Shown here piece by piece: positions 34,766 to 47,441 of a stretch of DNA of 64,000 nucleotides (position 1 is its first letter; every line of letters starts with the position of its first letter). The stretch comes from Dillenia suffruticosa. Its lineage: Eukaryota; Streptophyta; Magnoliopsida; Dilleniales; Dilleniaceae. The notes beneath the pieces are model-generated. The model was given only the letters and a program-made list of their open reading frames with translations. It did not search any database and was not told the DNA's origin. The translations under genes were made by a program, and so were the position numbers. Where the stretch lies: the NCBI GenBank assembly GCA_033439265.1, contig JAVTVX010000012.1, forward strand, positions 8,793,001-8,857,000. The letters are read 5' to 3'.

Positions 34766-35845
34766 TTATACGGGAGGCCGTCCACATTCTAACGGCGTTA
34801 CGACGGCCATCTTTGTCGACTTCCCCGACGGTGTTCTGGTCAAAAAGGGCGGAGCCATCGATAATACCCAGCGGTCCGACTCCGTTCTCGATTTCTCCGG
34901 CCACCGTGTACTGCTCCCTTCTCCGCCACTCCTATAGCCTCTCCGACTACTCTCTTCTCTCGGAAAAATGAGGCAACTGTTGGTCCTCTTCAACATTCCG
35001 TTCACAATTTGCTTCCTCACTTCTTCCGGTAATCTCAGAGTGAATCTCTCGCAATTTTCTCCGGTTCGCTGAATCAGAGAGTGTCCGGTTGAGTGCGATC
35101 GAGGAAATTTCTCTCTCATCGGACGATTGGAGGAGGCTTCAGGCAGAGAGATGGAGACTTGATTTTGAGTTTCACTGGGTTCAGATCTGGAATTGTCTTC
35201 GTCTTCAGATTCAGAAACAGAGGCTTGTACGGATTCGGAAGCTAATTTTGCAGATTCAGGAACCAGATTGGCTCTGCAAACAGGACAAGTAGATTGTTTA
35301 AGCAGCCAAGTGTCAATACAGCTAGGATGAAACACGTGATTGCATTTCGGAAGAAGACGCAGAGATTCGAATTCTTGAAATTCGCTCAAGCAGACAGCGC
35401 ATTCCAGCCCTCCTTTTCCGATCTTCAGATCTTTGACGACCGAGTAGACCAAAACCGGAAATGTGTTGATTACGGACTGATCAAGTCCTTTCCCCGCCGT
35501 GCGCCGGAAATTGTTGCCGCCGTGGACAGCGGAGGTCTGTTCGGCGTCGAGGCGAGATTCGGCGCACTGGCGGACGTAGATGGAGAAGAATCCCATGAGG
35601 AAGAAGGCGCAGATGAGGACGACAAGAATGATCGCCATTGAGGGATTGAAGTTCGCGTCGAATCCGTACGGATTTTGTGGCGGCAGATCGTTGCTTCCTT
35701 GTTGCGCAGAAACGGTCTTCACCGCCGGCGACAGAGCCAGAAGTAGAAGAGTAACCGTTGTGATTCTGTGTGACGCGGGTCTATAGTATACCATTCTGTG
35801 GATCTCAATCCAACGGTAAATGTTTCCCTGATCTTCCTTCTTCAT
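34766..35845 (-). CDS. ATL-family RING-H2 E3 ubiquitin ligase (ATL6/ATL31-like), 359 aa
   Basis: Intronless, as usual for Arabidopsis Toxicos en Levadura (ATL) proteins: membrane-anchored E3 ligases that pass ubiquitin from an E2 to targets. Order: N-terminal signal-like stretch (about 27-47, ending AVKTVSAQ), a hydrophobic anchor (about 70-91, [20 protein letters not shown]), the ATL-diagnostic GLD motif (120-122), and a RING-H2 at 149-190 with spacing C-x2-C-x15-C-x-H-x2-H-x2-C-x10-C-x2-C, all eight ligands present. The C-terminal block [20 protein letters not shown], then [14 protein letters not shown], fits the ATL6/ATL31 branch, which acts in carbon/nitrogen response and defence and binds 14-3-3 proteins through phosphosites. 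That branch call is inference. Met18 (codon at 35792-35794, context AGAATGG) would put the signal peptide at the very N-terminus and is a likely alternative start. It looks intact. Confidence 0.93.
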   Translation of the reverse strand: MKKEDQGNIYRWIEIHRMVYYRPASHRITTVTLLLLALSPAVKTVSAQQGSNDLPPQNPYGFDANFNPSMAIILVVLICAFFLMGFFSIYVRQCAESRLDAEQTSAVHGGNNFRRTAGKGLDQSVINTFPVLVYSVVKDLKIGKGGLECAVCLSEFQEFESLRLLPKCNHVFHPSCIDTWLLKQSTCPVCRANLVPESAKLASESVQASVSESEDEDNSRSEPSETQNQVSISLPEASSNRPMREKFPRSHSTGHSLIQRTGENCERFTLRLPEEVRKQIVNGMLKRTNSCLIFPREESSRRGYRSGGEGSSTRWPEKSRTESDRWVLSMAPPFLTRTPSGKSTKMAVVTPLECGRPPV

Positions 35846-36480
35846 AGCTGCTGCTGCTTACACCGAGTAAAAGTGTTAATTTTCCTTTGATCTTTCCTTT
35901 TCTTTTTTGGGTGGGGGTGGGGAGAAAAGGTGCAACTGCGAGTGCGCCGGTGTGTTTAGAAGCTTTAGTTTTGTTGTGAGAAGAATTCGATTGCTAGAAA
36001 TAGCAATTTAAAGTGTCTGAGAGAGAGAATTTTGGAGGTTCCGTGGGCGGGAAGGCAACCCGGGGGGGGGGGGGTTGGGTTGGGGAAAGGATAAGGAAAG
36101 AAAGATGAAGTTCGTGCTCAACTGTGTGGGGTAGGGGAGTGACGTCAGCAGTAAGCTCTATGGATCTTTTGACACGTAGCACCTTGTTTTTCTTTGTTCT
36201 GCCACGGAATCTGGAGAGAGAGAGAGAGAGAGAGAGGGGAGAGAGAGAGATTTGATTTCTAGAAATAAATAAATAAGTAACATGAGAGAGAGATTTGATT
36301 TCTAGAAATAAATAAATAAGTGTGGTTTTTGCTTTTGATTTAGTTTGAAATGCAAAAGGGAGGATCGAGGAGCCGACGATTGACCCGATCGAAGTGTTAA
36401 GAAACGACGAGTTGTAATAAATTAAATAAGCCAAGAGGAGGCAGACAGGATAAGAGAGACATCATCTATTCAAATTATAT
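35846..36480 (-). promoter_or_regulatory. ATL gene upstream region
   Basis: Upstream of the minus-strand ATL gene lie a GC/G-rich leader (including a run of 14 G at about 36061-36074), the palindrome TGACGTCA (36140-36147; a TGA/bZIP-type site), a TTGACC W-box-like word near 36381, and a (GA)n tract at 36212-36250. Plants often carry GA repeats in 5' regions, and ATL6/31 genes are elicitor-responsive, so these are plausible control sites. No clear TATA box was pinned down. Confidence 0.45.
36238..36320. repeat. About 40-bp tandem duplication in the ATL upstream region
   Basis: The block GAGAGAGATTTGATTTCTAG followed by AAATAAATAAATAAGT occurs twice in succession (about 36243-36278 and 36284-36321), separated by AACAT. 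Confidence 0.8.
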
Positions 36481-36492
36481 TATTTTTTTTAA

Positions 36493-36850
36493 TTCGAAAA
36501 TAGTGATTAGAATAATTCGAAATCCATTTTCAAGTGAGTGTTGTAATTGTGGTTCTGATAATAAGGGATAGGGGCAATATAACCATGTAACCATTAGTAT
36601 TAGAAACCAAATATGGTCTGGGGTTTAGGGAAACGGTGGGCTTTGTTTGGATAAATTTAATTAAAAAAAAAAAAGGAGAGAAGTGGATTGAAAATAGTGA
36701 TTACAATAATTCGAAATCCAATTTCAAGTACGTATTGTATCTGTGGTTCTGATGATAAGGGAGGGGGGGCAATATAACCATGTAACCATAACTATTAGAA
36801 ACCAAATATGGTTTGGGGAAACGGTGGGCTTTTGTTTGGATAAAATTAAA
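36493..36850. repeat. About 180-bp direct duplication upstream of the ATL gene
   Basis: The block starting GAAAATAGTGATTAGAATAA (36496) and ending GGTGGGCTTTGTTTGGATAA (near 36656) is repeated at 36690-36845 with scattered differences. The copies share CAATATAACCATGTAACCAT and AGAAACCAAATATGGT. Copies are separated by a short A-rich run and GGAGAGAAGTGGATT. Confidence 0.85.
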
Positions 36851-36949
36851 GGCGAAACGGCTTAAAACCGACCGAAACGGAAAGTGATTACCAAACAAAA
36901 TTGAAACGGAAGCAGATAAAGTCATTAAGTATTTGGTTGGGTTTGATTG

Positions 36950-39924
36950 GGGGACAAGCGAGCGAGAGTGAGAGCAAAATCAAGTTGGTTTGAATTGAAA
37001 GCGACGATAGGGGATGGGAGAGTCTCTCTCAATTCAAACATGTGATGGAGTGAAGTGGAGAAAGAGAAGAGGCTTTTCTTTTGGAATCTCATGAAATTGT
37101 GTGCGTAGTCTCCTAGGAAACCACCCGGCAACTTCACTTGCATTTCACCAGAGACAACCCTCCCAACGCTATTTCACATTCTCATCATTACTGAATTTGT
37201 GCCAAGTTGTTTTTCTTTTCCTTAATTTCGTGTACTTCTAATTATTGATTTCAAGGTTCGAGGCCTTGCGTATTCTTTGAAGTACTTTTAATTAGATATA
37301 TCCAATATTTCAATTTTAAATCAAAACTTTGCATGTAGCATTTTTTAAAGAATTTTAGACGGAGGTGACGATAAGGAAAATCGCAAGGCATTTTTTTTTT
37401 TTTTGGATAAATTTGAATTCAAAATTTTTAAAAGAAATAAAAAAAAAGAAACGGTATAATTGAATTACAATTTATTAAACGTAATGTAATTATTAATATT
37501 ATAAATTTTGGTCTATAAGTTAAAAAGGGTCAAATTAGAAATCCTGTACCTTAGCTTACAAAAAATATCAATAATTTAAAGGAAATAATAAAAAAAAAAA
37601 TTGATTATTGCGGCTGCTGTATTTGGAAATTCCTTTTAAACATAGCTTTTGTCAAGGCGCCGATATGCATTGCACCATCCGCCTGCAGTCTAACCTCCAG
37701 GGATTTCTACATATTCTGCTTGTCATATAGAATTGAAAAATAATATAAAAAATGTATATATAGTCAAATGGAAATTCTCTTCCACCTTTGTAATTTGACC
37801 GGTGGCTCGACACCTATGACGCCCGTGGAGACTAAACCAAGTGGGGATTTTCTTTTGGTAAATAGATCAATGGAGTTTCTTTTGTTTTATTTAAGGTTAA
37901 CTCAGTTAATATTATGCTTGAATTTTAAATATTAAAAATATCATTAATCAAAATAATTTCACAAAACTATTAGACTCGAATTTGTAAAATTTTATATTTT
38001 CAGTCAAAAAATTCATTTAAAATAAAAAATATTACCCAAGAAAAATATTTTCTAAAAAAATTAAATTTCATTTTTTTAACCGAAAAATTCAATTGAGTTG
38101 AATTAGTTGTATTTTGTGTTTGCGACCGAATAAGATAAGGATACGTCTATTTTTTTTTAAGTGAAAAAATATAATATGTAGTTGTATCAAAATTAAAAGA
38201 TATATTATGTTAAATATGAATGTTAAAATCTATTAACAAAACTTGTTAATTTTTTTTATTAACTAACACAATAACCCTCTTCTTCCTTTATTTTCATTAC
38301 TAAAATTCCAACTATGGCACTCGAATTTTATAATATATAAATTAATTAAATTAAAAATATTCTTACATTCAAATTAGTGATGGAAAATATTTAGATTAAT
38401 TGAAAAAGAAAAGAGAGGAAAAGAGTGAGAATATGGTATGTAAATTTTTAATACACACATAATTTTTACAGAAAATTGTTTTAGTGCGATTAATTAGTTC
38501 TTTTTCCACAAAAATTAATGAACCAACTAGCCAAAGATAAAAAATTAATGAGCCACACAGTCACAAGGATTAATTACTGAACAAGATTAATTTGAATTTG
38601 GCTCTTCCAATATATATTAAAAATTTCTAATTTCTCATATCCTATCCACCAACCTACACTTATTAAAAATAATAAACTTAATTTCCAGCTATATATTCTG
38701 TCCGATATTTTCTGCAATTTTTTTGTGTACTTACTATTGATATTTAAAAATCTATCTAATTTGTTTCAAACAGTTATAAGGCCCAATTAGGAATTAATCC
38801 TCTTGGTATTTATTTTTTTATTTTTAAAAATTAAATTTAGAATTTTAATTAAGAGAATTTACTATTTTATCATTAAACTAGAGGTCATCCTTGTAAAGAT
38901 ATTCGAGTGATAAAGATTTTTCACTTAATTATTTTTTTCAAAATCTTATGTTTAAATTTTTATAGATATGTGTGTTTAAGTAATTTTTGTGATGTTTATA
39001 TTTTTTTAAAAAATATTAGATTCATCGGTGGTGTAAAAAACTTTTCTTTTCCGCGCTTTATTCTCTCCGCACTTCATGCGTTGGACCTCTTCCACACAAT
39101 TCGGCTACTGCCCTACGCGTTCCCATTTTATATTCTCTCTCTCTCTTTCTTCTTTTCCTTTTATTATTCTCCTTTTATCAAAACTCCCCTTTCTATTTTT
39201 GCTTTCCTTTTGTATTTTACTTTTCTTTATTTGTATTTCTTTCACTTTTTGGAAATAGTAGTCGCTCTGATTTGTCCTTTTCTAAATTGTTTTATTTCAA
39301 ATTCTGTCTCTGAGAAACTAAGGAAGTATTAATTTATTTTTTCAGTTTGACTCTTAATTTTTTTTTGTATTTCCACTAAAATCAATAACTGCATTTATTA
39401 ATTGGTATCTATAAATTTTATTTTTTTATCACCTCAACTTATTTTTTCTCTCATCCGTATGTTAATGGTAGTGAAGATAAACGAATTGATGTATAAATGA
39501 GAAATTATGGAGAGAGAGAAAATGTTAGTTGAATGAAAGAAAGAGTAATTTAATAAAATTAAACTATATTTTTAGATAACTAAGGTTATTTAATTATTTT
39601 GTTATGAAAAAATTTTAAACGACATACAAAAAGGAAGGGAGAGAGTACAATTTATATTTTTTCTTTATTTTCAATTTTTGAAGTTTTCACTTGATGTTAC
39701 TTTTGTCAAATCAATAACATCCCAAAATATGTGTTATATGATATTAAATTTTTTTAATCAAAATTTTAAATTTAAATTTTAAAATAAAAAAACAACTATC
39801 AAGAAAAGTGGTTTCTAATTGAGTTTTAAATTAGTCTGATAATTTGAATATCGATAATTAGATAATAAAAAGAATTAAATAAAAAATAAACATCCTGAAA
39901 CCAGGTGGATTTGGCCAGGCCAGA
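36950..39924. other. Intergenic, nothing recognised
   Basis: About 3 kb of AT-rich DNA with homopolymer runs and a pyrimidine-rich segment near 39130-39260. Long frames here are low-complexity and do not resemble proteins. The segment 37600-37840 is less AT-rich but unassigned. Confidence 0.5.
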
Positions 39925-42900
39925 TAGAGTTGTAATCGGGCCAGACCGGGCCGGGCCTTGTCCGGGTCTGATTCAAGGGTGATTCCTAGAACCGCGGGCC
40001 TAGCTGGATGTGGTTCCTAGGCCAGTCCGGGCCGCGCCAGGCAGGTTTTAAAATTTTTTTTAGTTGAACCGGCCCAACCCGCTGAATCGGAATCGACGGG
40101 TCGGGTCCGGTTCTGCCCGAATTTTTTTTTTTCTCTATTGTCTTTTTTAACTCTTTTTTTTTTGTAACTCTATTTTTAAATTTTATTTTATTATTGTAAA
40201 TCCATATTTTTTTAACTTTGTTGTTATTTTAATTATTTATTTTTTCATTTTATTTTTTTAATTCACTTTTTTTTTTAAATAAATTAAAAATTATAGACAA
40301 AATTTTTAAAGTGGTTCCACCTGCACTAAAAGCACTTTCCGATGGCACTGTGGATATCGGAGGAATTAATACATCTTTAGTCACTTTGACCAAAATTGGA
40401 TAATACGATACATTATTTTTCTTCCAACCTAATATATCATATAAATTTATATCATTAAAATTTTCTAATGTAAGTGTTTATTTATATAAAAATAATTTAT
40501 TAAATGATGATGATGAAATTCTTTATTTTTTTCCTAACATGTGCAAGGTATTAAATGAAATTGAAGATGATTGAGTGTTATTACTACTGCTACTACCTAC
40601 ATTATTAGTATTTAAATTATTTTTTTCCTTTTCATATAGTTCAAATATTACTTTTAAAGTATGAAATGTTTATTGTTTTAAAAAATATGGGTTAATAGAT
40701 GCTTCTGATGGAAAAACTTGTGCAAAACAATCTATTAACATTTCAGCACCTTCAACTTTAACATGTAAATCTAATGCACTTGCAACTAAATATAAAATTG
40801 GAATTTTTTCATAATATTTAAAATTTTTGTTTTCATAGAAAAAACAATTTCACCAAATTTTTTTTCATTTTCAAATTTATTAAATGTATAAATAATTTTA
40901 TAAAAATTTAGTAATATTAAATAAGTAGTTGGATAATAATATTTAGAAAATAATTTGCACATAAATAAAAAATTTTTAATAATTTAGTAAGTGTAGAATC
41001 AAAATCGAAAACGTTATTATCAATAAAACTATATTCGTAATTTGAATTTACAAATTCAATTAAAATATTTTGAAAAAAAAAGTACACATTATAACATGTC
41101 ATATGTTGAATTTCATCTAATGTCACATTCTATTTTAAATTTTTTAAATTTTTTATTATGTAACAAATATAATTATCTCATTTCTTGGATTTTTGTAAAA
41201 AATTTTCTTATTTGATGAATTAAATCGCGAATAGGTTTTAAAAAAAGTTCTCTCATTGCTAAACTATATTTAATATATAAATTAATTATATGACATGTAC
41301 ATCTAATATGAAAAAAATTCTATTTAAAATTGTTTTTAAAGAATTTTTTAAACTATTAACCGTAATAGTATTAGTTGAAATATTATCAAATGAAATAGAA
41401 AAAATTCTATCACTTATTCCATAGTCATAAACAACATTTGAATTATTCTAGCTATATGTGCACCGGAATGTGAAAATTCTCAATATTGAAAAGTTAAAAT
41501 TCTTTTTTCTAAAAACCATGAGTTATTTATCCAATAATTTTTTTCTACCGGATCTTCTACTACTTTTTTTATAATCGGGTTGTAAATATTTTATACATAT
41601 TTTTCAAATACGGGACATGCAACTATATTAAGTGGTAATTTTTTTCTTGTTAGCCATTTTATTTATCCAATTTTTTCTTTATCCGAATTATATTTAAATG
41701 TACCAGTTATATTATCTTCCCATGTATCGATTTGTGTTTGTTTTATTTGTGGTAATTTATCAGAATGATTATTAACTAAATATCTTCAAAGTGTGCCTAC
41801 CCCCGACCCTTAAAAAATTTATATTTTTGATGACAAATTTTACAAATTGCTTTTTGCTCATCATTTTTTCTCTAAAAAAAGGTCAATATATTAATATCAT
41901 TTTTTTTAGTCTGTATTGTGATAGATTCTGTGTTATTAGATTCAATTTCTTCCAAAAGAGTTTCAATATCTATATTATCGAGAATTTTATCTTGCAAAAA
42001 ATATGGAAGAAGAGGAGATTGTTGAGAAAATTGAGAAGAGTGTGTTCCGGCCATTTTATTTAAAAATTAAGAATAAATTTTCAAAATAAAATATACGATT
42101 AAATTTCTAAAAGAAAATTTAAGATTAAATTTTTTTAAAAAATTTTAAGATTTAATTTTTTTAAAAAAGTAATGCAAATGCAAGAAAATAAAAATGTAAA
42201 AAAAATTAAATGTATCGACTTGACGGATATCGCAGTTGTTTTTTCACAAAATCTTGAATTTGAGCTCCCAATATTGAAATCTTGGAAAATCTTGATCAAT
42301 ATTGAAAGTCGTGGAAAATTTGTAATTCTCCCTTCTCCACCCAAACCATTCTGTAGTAAGAGCACAAGGAAAGTTTCCAAGTAAGAGGTGGAGCTTGTCT
42401 GTCCTTGTTTAAGTAGCTCTTTCTTTCGACAATTAATTGCCCCTAGACAGAACTTTCCTATACATGCTATGTCATTGCATACTGAATCAATGAGTTTCAC
42501 AAAAATTTAGAGTACAAATTTGAGAATGTGTTTAATGAAAATGTATTTAATGAATAAAATGATGGAAATAAAGATACCGGTGGAAATATAGATAATAATG
42601 GAAAAGATAATAGAAATGGTGTAAAAATTGATGGAAATGCTATAGAAAATGATATAGAGATTTGCAAAAATGGTAAAAAGAAAATGATAACGGAAATAAT
42701 AATGAAAATTGAGAGAATTTAGTAATATTGAGAGAATGTAAATATGAGAGAAATATATTTTGTTATGTAAATTTTGAAAATGGGGTATAAGATATTTATA
42801 GGAAAAATTTTTTGACCTTATGGAGCAAAATAATCTCAAAACTAATCGTTTTATAACTGCTGAGAGAGGTAAAATTAGAAAAAAAAAATTAAAAAAAAAG

Positions 42901-43094
42901 AGCCATTGGAATCGTTGGAACCAGCGGGGCCGGGTCGGTTCTGGTTCCAAAATTGGTTGAACCGGCCTGGCCAGCTACAGTTCCCAGTTAAGGTCGGGTC
43001 GGGTTACTGTAACTCCGGTCCGATTCACTAGTCGAGTTTTTTCCGGGCCGACTAGGCCGGCTTTCGGGCCCAAACCGGTCATGACACATCTCTA
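39925..43094 (-). mobile_element. hAT-superfamily DNA transposon, decayed
   Basis: The left end is TAGAGTTGTAATCGGGCC and the right end, reverse complemented, TAGAGATGTGTCATGACCGG. The 8-bp flanks AGGCCAGA (39917-39924) and GGGCCAGA (43095-43102) match at seven of eight positions, the hAT TSD length. Both subterminal regions are GC-rich with CCGGGCC / GGCCCGG words, against an AT-rich interior. The 3170 bp hold a minus-strand transposase remnant. Confidence 0.85.
40305..42054 (-). pseudogene. hAT transposase remnant
   Basis: Minus strand. It starts MAGTHSSQFSQQSPLLPYFL, runs into a BED-type zinc finger (KAICKICHQKYKFF, then NNHSDKLPQIKQ, around 41740-41860), shows the block NSWFLEKRILTFQY near 41490-41530, and ends with SESAFSAGG (about 40315-40341), the hAT C-terminal dimerisation signature (family form SESAFSTGGR). 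Frequent stops and frameshifts mean no usable transposase is made. The element could move only with a helper, if at all. Confidence 0.75.
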
Positions 43095-43102
43095 GGGCCA
43101 GA

Positions 43103-44603
43103 CCTCACTTAACTTGCATGTTTTGTAATCTTTTTTTAGTGTTATGCCGATCGGTATCCGATTCCATATTTTGAGTAATCCGTTTCAGAATTTATAGTGA
43201 CCCATTAAGAATGTTACTCTCACAACGTAGTTTTTTTTTTTTTTTTTTTATATTCAAATTATAAGTTGAACTTAAGAATTTGATTAAAAAATATAATATT
43301 ATATCCCATTAGATCAACCGACTCTCGGTGGCTTACATGTTTTGTAATATTTTCGGCGGAAACTAGAAGTATGTCTTTTGACGTGGGAATATTGCTTTTA
43401 TATCTTTCAATAGTTTTATTTTATTTTGTTAGATAATATATAATTTTAAATCTTTTATTTATTTTTCAATTCAATTTTAAAATTTTTTAAGTTATAAACG
43501 TTTAGTTTTTTACTTATAATTATTTGTTCTATGATGAATTACTAACAAACTATATAATTATTTTTAAATAAGTCACACAATATATTCTGCGTGATATTGA
43601 CATATCTATTATAATAAATTTTTATTTCAAATTAGCAAGGTCATGTTTTCATTTTACGTCTAAGGTAATACACTCGGCACTTACAAAATAATGTTTAAAT
43701 AAAAGTAGTCACTTAAACTTTTAGGATAATTAGGTTATGTGAAGTTTCCATATCAGATATGTCAATGCCATATATAAAATTATGAGGCCTATTTAATATT
43801 AGAGTGTACAATCCATTTTTAAATCAGAATCATAACCAATTTAAATATTTAGTACTCGATATGAAAAATTAAAAAGTTTAATCAGAACTAAATTGCAAAA
43901 TAGATAAAAATTTTAAGATTTCATATATATATTTATCCCTTTGCTAATCAATAAAGTGTCCTTTTGAATAATGAAACATAGCTTTTAATATGATAAATTA
44001 TTAAAATAATGATTTAAATTTTATATTGGAAATTTTGATTTCTTTTTATAAAATTTTATATTTATAATACAAAATTTATATTTTAATAGAAAAATATGAT
44101 ACCAAAAAATAAAATAAAATAAAATATAGTTTAAGCCAGAAAAACCGAAGTCAAGTGCGATTTCTCAAACACAAGATTTAAACATAACCCTTAAAATTTT
44201 TGGTTGGGTCCTTTTCTATTTATTTCAAAACTAGTCATATTCTATTTTTTTTTTAATATTTTAAACAATAGAAAGAAGAAACAAAACATGTCAGACTTTG
44301 AATAGATAAACCCCAAAAAAAAGGGGTAATTATATGCCGGCAGGGATTGAGAGTATTGGGATGAATTTTTGTGTAATTTGATTGATTTGGCAGACTAGAA
44401 CTAGATCATGGGAATGGCATTGGACATAATGAAACTTGTGTAATTGCTCACTTTGAATTACACATCTTGGAAAAGGAGGATCGAAGTTTTATACCAGTAT
44501 TTTTTGTTTTGCTTTTAAAAATAAGATAGCTTTACATTTGGAAAAATATTGCGCCCAGGATTATAAATACAGTAGATTGACTGACCAGCATATATATATA
44601 TAC
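43103..44603. other. Intergenic, nothing recognised
   Basis: AT-rich with a T run (43231-43249). No gene or repeat end recognised. Confidence 0.5.
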
Positions 44604-45306
44604 TGTTGGAATTTTAAGATTCTCAGAAGTATACAATAATTTTTTTAAAAATAAATTAGATCAGATATAGGGTATCTCAATACGTAAAATCTTCAAAGTC
44701 AATCAAGCGGCACGTCCCTCGATCTGATTTCACGATCGGAATGGTGATTACAAGGTTAGTCGAATCACCACTATAGTGTCACAACGCCGCAACCCTCAAT
44801 CCGGTGATTTTAATGACGGAGTAATTTTCTTTCACGAAAATTTCTCATTCCCTCGTTCTTTTTAGCGAATCTGTATTTTTCTTTCTCAAGAAAGAACAAT
44901 CTCTCTCAAGATTGATCCTCACCGAATCGCTTTTTTTTTTTCAAAAAAAGTGTCTCTTGGAAAAATATTATTATTGTGTTTTTTGTTTTTTTATTTTTTT
45001 TTAAACTCCACAATGAGGTTAATTAGAGAGAGGTTAATGTATCAAAATGAAAGTTATGAGAAGTTATCCTATACCTTCCTAAAATGCCCCACGATAGGCA
45101 TTATCAAACCAATATATAGATATAGAGACCAATCACTACTCAAAATACCCATTAACATGCCAATAATTTAGTAACAACCATCCAACCTTTTTTTTTTGTC
45201 ATTATGATGTGGAAAATATATCCACCCCCGCAATTTATATCGACTTAATGAACAAAAAAATCACCATTATATATTATTCTTATTTTCTTATTAAAATATT
45301 CCAATA
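44604..45306 (-). repeat. LTR of an unclassified retrotransposon (probably 3' LTR, minus strand)
   Basis: Begins TGTTGGAATTTTAAGATT and ends TTAAAATATTCCAATA, giving the inverted TGTTGGAAT/ATTCCAATA ends common in copia LTRs (703 bp). It is followed at once by ATCTCCCACTT, the reverse complement of a typical polypurine tract AAGTGGGAGAT, which indicates a minus-strand element with its interior to the right. No second LTR was found in the window. Confidence 0.65.
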
Positions 45307-46150
45307 ATCTCCCACTTATTTTACTAAAATAATAATAATAATGTATATTAAAAAATTGATAAAATATGATTGAACAAAATAACAAAATATTAAGCATCAT
45401 GGTGGAGGCTTTGCCATTAAACCCCACCTGTGTTTTCACAATTAATGTACTAGAACTAGTGGCTCAGCCTTTAAATTATGATCCTCGAGGGCATATTGAT
45501 CGGTTTTTGTTGCGATACTTGATTATTAAAAAATTCTTATTTAACTACCTTTCTTGATATCCCTTGTTTGAAGTTTTGTAAATACTTGTATTTCTATTTT
45601 TTGGACGATCATTGTATAACCCAGAAAAAAAGATAGATATTCGCATACATGCCTATTTTTAAGAATAATTTATGCATGCTAAGCTAACTACTCTATGATC
45701 CCCTTTTCCTCCCTGTCTTATATAGGTGATTCATTTTTCTTAGGGCACGTATCTCATCCCCTCGATGCCACCTAGATCTCATTCTAAGGGGTCTTTTCGT
45801 TTATTCTGATATACAATAGTACCATTGGATCTTCGATGATTATTGTCATATCAATGACATTATCAATTTCAACGTCATCCGCTCGATGCCATCTAGGTCT
45901 CATTCTAAAGGGTCTTTTCATGTATTCTGATCTACAAGACTACCATTGGATCTTCGATGAGTATTGTCATATCAGTGACATTATCAATTTCAACATCAAT
46001 GCCATGGTACCATTATTCAAATATAATCTTTTCACATTTTTGAACAAGAATCTGAATATGTTATAGTATCAAATCACCAAATGTTATCACATGAGCATTA
46101 GTGACACTTAATACTCCCAAATTAGGATGCCAAAATTCAAAATTCTTAGC
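45307..46150 (-). mobile_element. Putative interior of the same LTR element, non-coding
   Basis: Sequence right of the polypurine tract with no recognisable gag or pol. It contains two direct copies of a 121-bp unit (45761-45881 and 45882-46001; both include CTACCATTGGATCTTCGATG-like and TGACATTATCAATTTCAAC words). It could be a large-derivative type element or a fossil too decayed to read. The right limit is uncertain. Confidence 0.35.
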
Positions 46151-47441
46151 CCTATTGCACTTCTGAGTTATTTTTTTTAATAATCAACTGATAACTAAAA
46201 TCATATTTTAATTGATTTGATTCGAATATTGTCAAACACAATTTAAAAAAAAAAAATTTAACATAATTTTTATAAAATTTTAATTAAAAAATTTAATATA
46301 TTATGATTTCATTATGATTCATAAACTATTTGCTTGCGTTTGCCTCTATCTAGAAACCCCCCCTCCCGGTTCATTCATAATCCTTAAATTGAGATTTTCT
46401 TTACCAATTGAATATAAATTTGATCATTTTATGAAATCAATATTTCACATGCTTTAATAAAACACTTTAGGATCACATAAAAAATTATATCATTATGAAT
46501 ATTTCTCCTGAGATGATTGAAAATTCCACATGAGCAAAATTAAATTTTCTTATAATTTTTTGCAACATGTCAATAGTGTCACTACCACATTTAGCTGAAT
46601 AAAGTCCGTCTCTAAGCAACCATTAAGTAAATCAATAATAAAAATGATTTATTTTCAAAATTTTTTTACTTTAGGTAATAGAAAACAATCACTTACATCA
46701 CTCACTTTATATTTTATATTTTTTTCTTAAATAATAACATCATGAATACTAATATATTTGGGTTTGCTAATAATAGACAAAAATATTGTTGACCATAGAG
46801 ACATTATACAATGTTCACCAAAAATTATATTAATATATGAGTACACTAAAATATTTAGATCGTGGTATAAAGTATTTAAATCATCCATTGTGTACCTTAA
46901 GATCATATGAATACTTAGTTTACTCAAACAATATGTTCTATATATATCAAGTATAGAACTTCATGTTCATCTGTTCACATTTTTCATACATGTTTTCTAT
47001 TAATAAAAGAGTTTACATCTATTATTCTATTTTTTTTTTTAATGTAATGGCATAAATATCAAAATTCTAATTTTTCTTTATAACAAAAAATTGAGTATAT
47101 AATTTTTCAAAAAATTTTCAACTTACACGTACGACTGGTTGCCTGATTCTACCAATCCAAATCCCAGAACCAAGATCTTGGAGATGTCAATCTCTATGCA
47201 AACCTTTGCGTTCTTGGCTCTTGTAGCCAGGCAAGAGACGGAGTAAGTTCTGATCACCCTTCCAAACTATTTCACAATAAGTTAAAGAAATTCATTATCG
47301 AAATTCATTATCGAAAAATTCATTGAGGGAGTTTAGAAAAGGAAATCCAAATTGGCAAAAGAGGAAGCAAAGCTTAAACCCACGTGTCGACCTTCTTACC
47401 GAGAGGTATTCGCTACCGATGATTCAGGGATCTCGGATGGG
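46150..47441. other. Intergenic, nothing recognised
   Basis: AT-rich. No frames or repeat ends were recognised. A less AT-rich stretch at 47130-47270 is unassigned. Confidence 0.5.

Noticed and set aside
35089-35786. Plus-strand frames of 67-115 codons
   Set aside because: They are antisense to the ATL coding region and have no family resemblance.
38907-39332. A 141-codon hydrophobic plus-strand frame
   Set aside because: It is low-complexity Phe/Leu/Ser translation of pyrimidine-rich DNA; no domain seen.
42507-42950. A 147-codon minus-strand frame rich in Ile/Phe/Tyr
   Set aside because: It is an AT-rich non-coding part of the hAT element, in the transposase leader; composition explains it.
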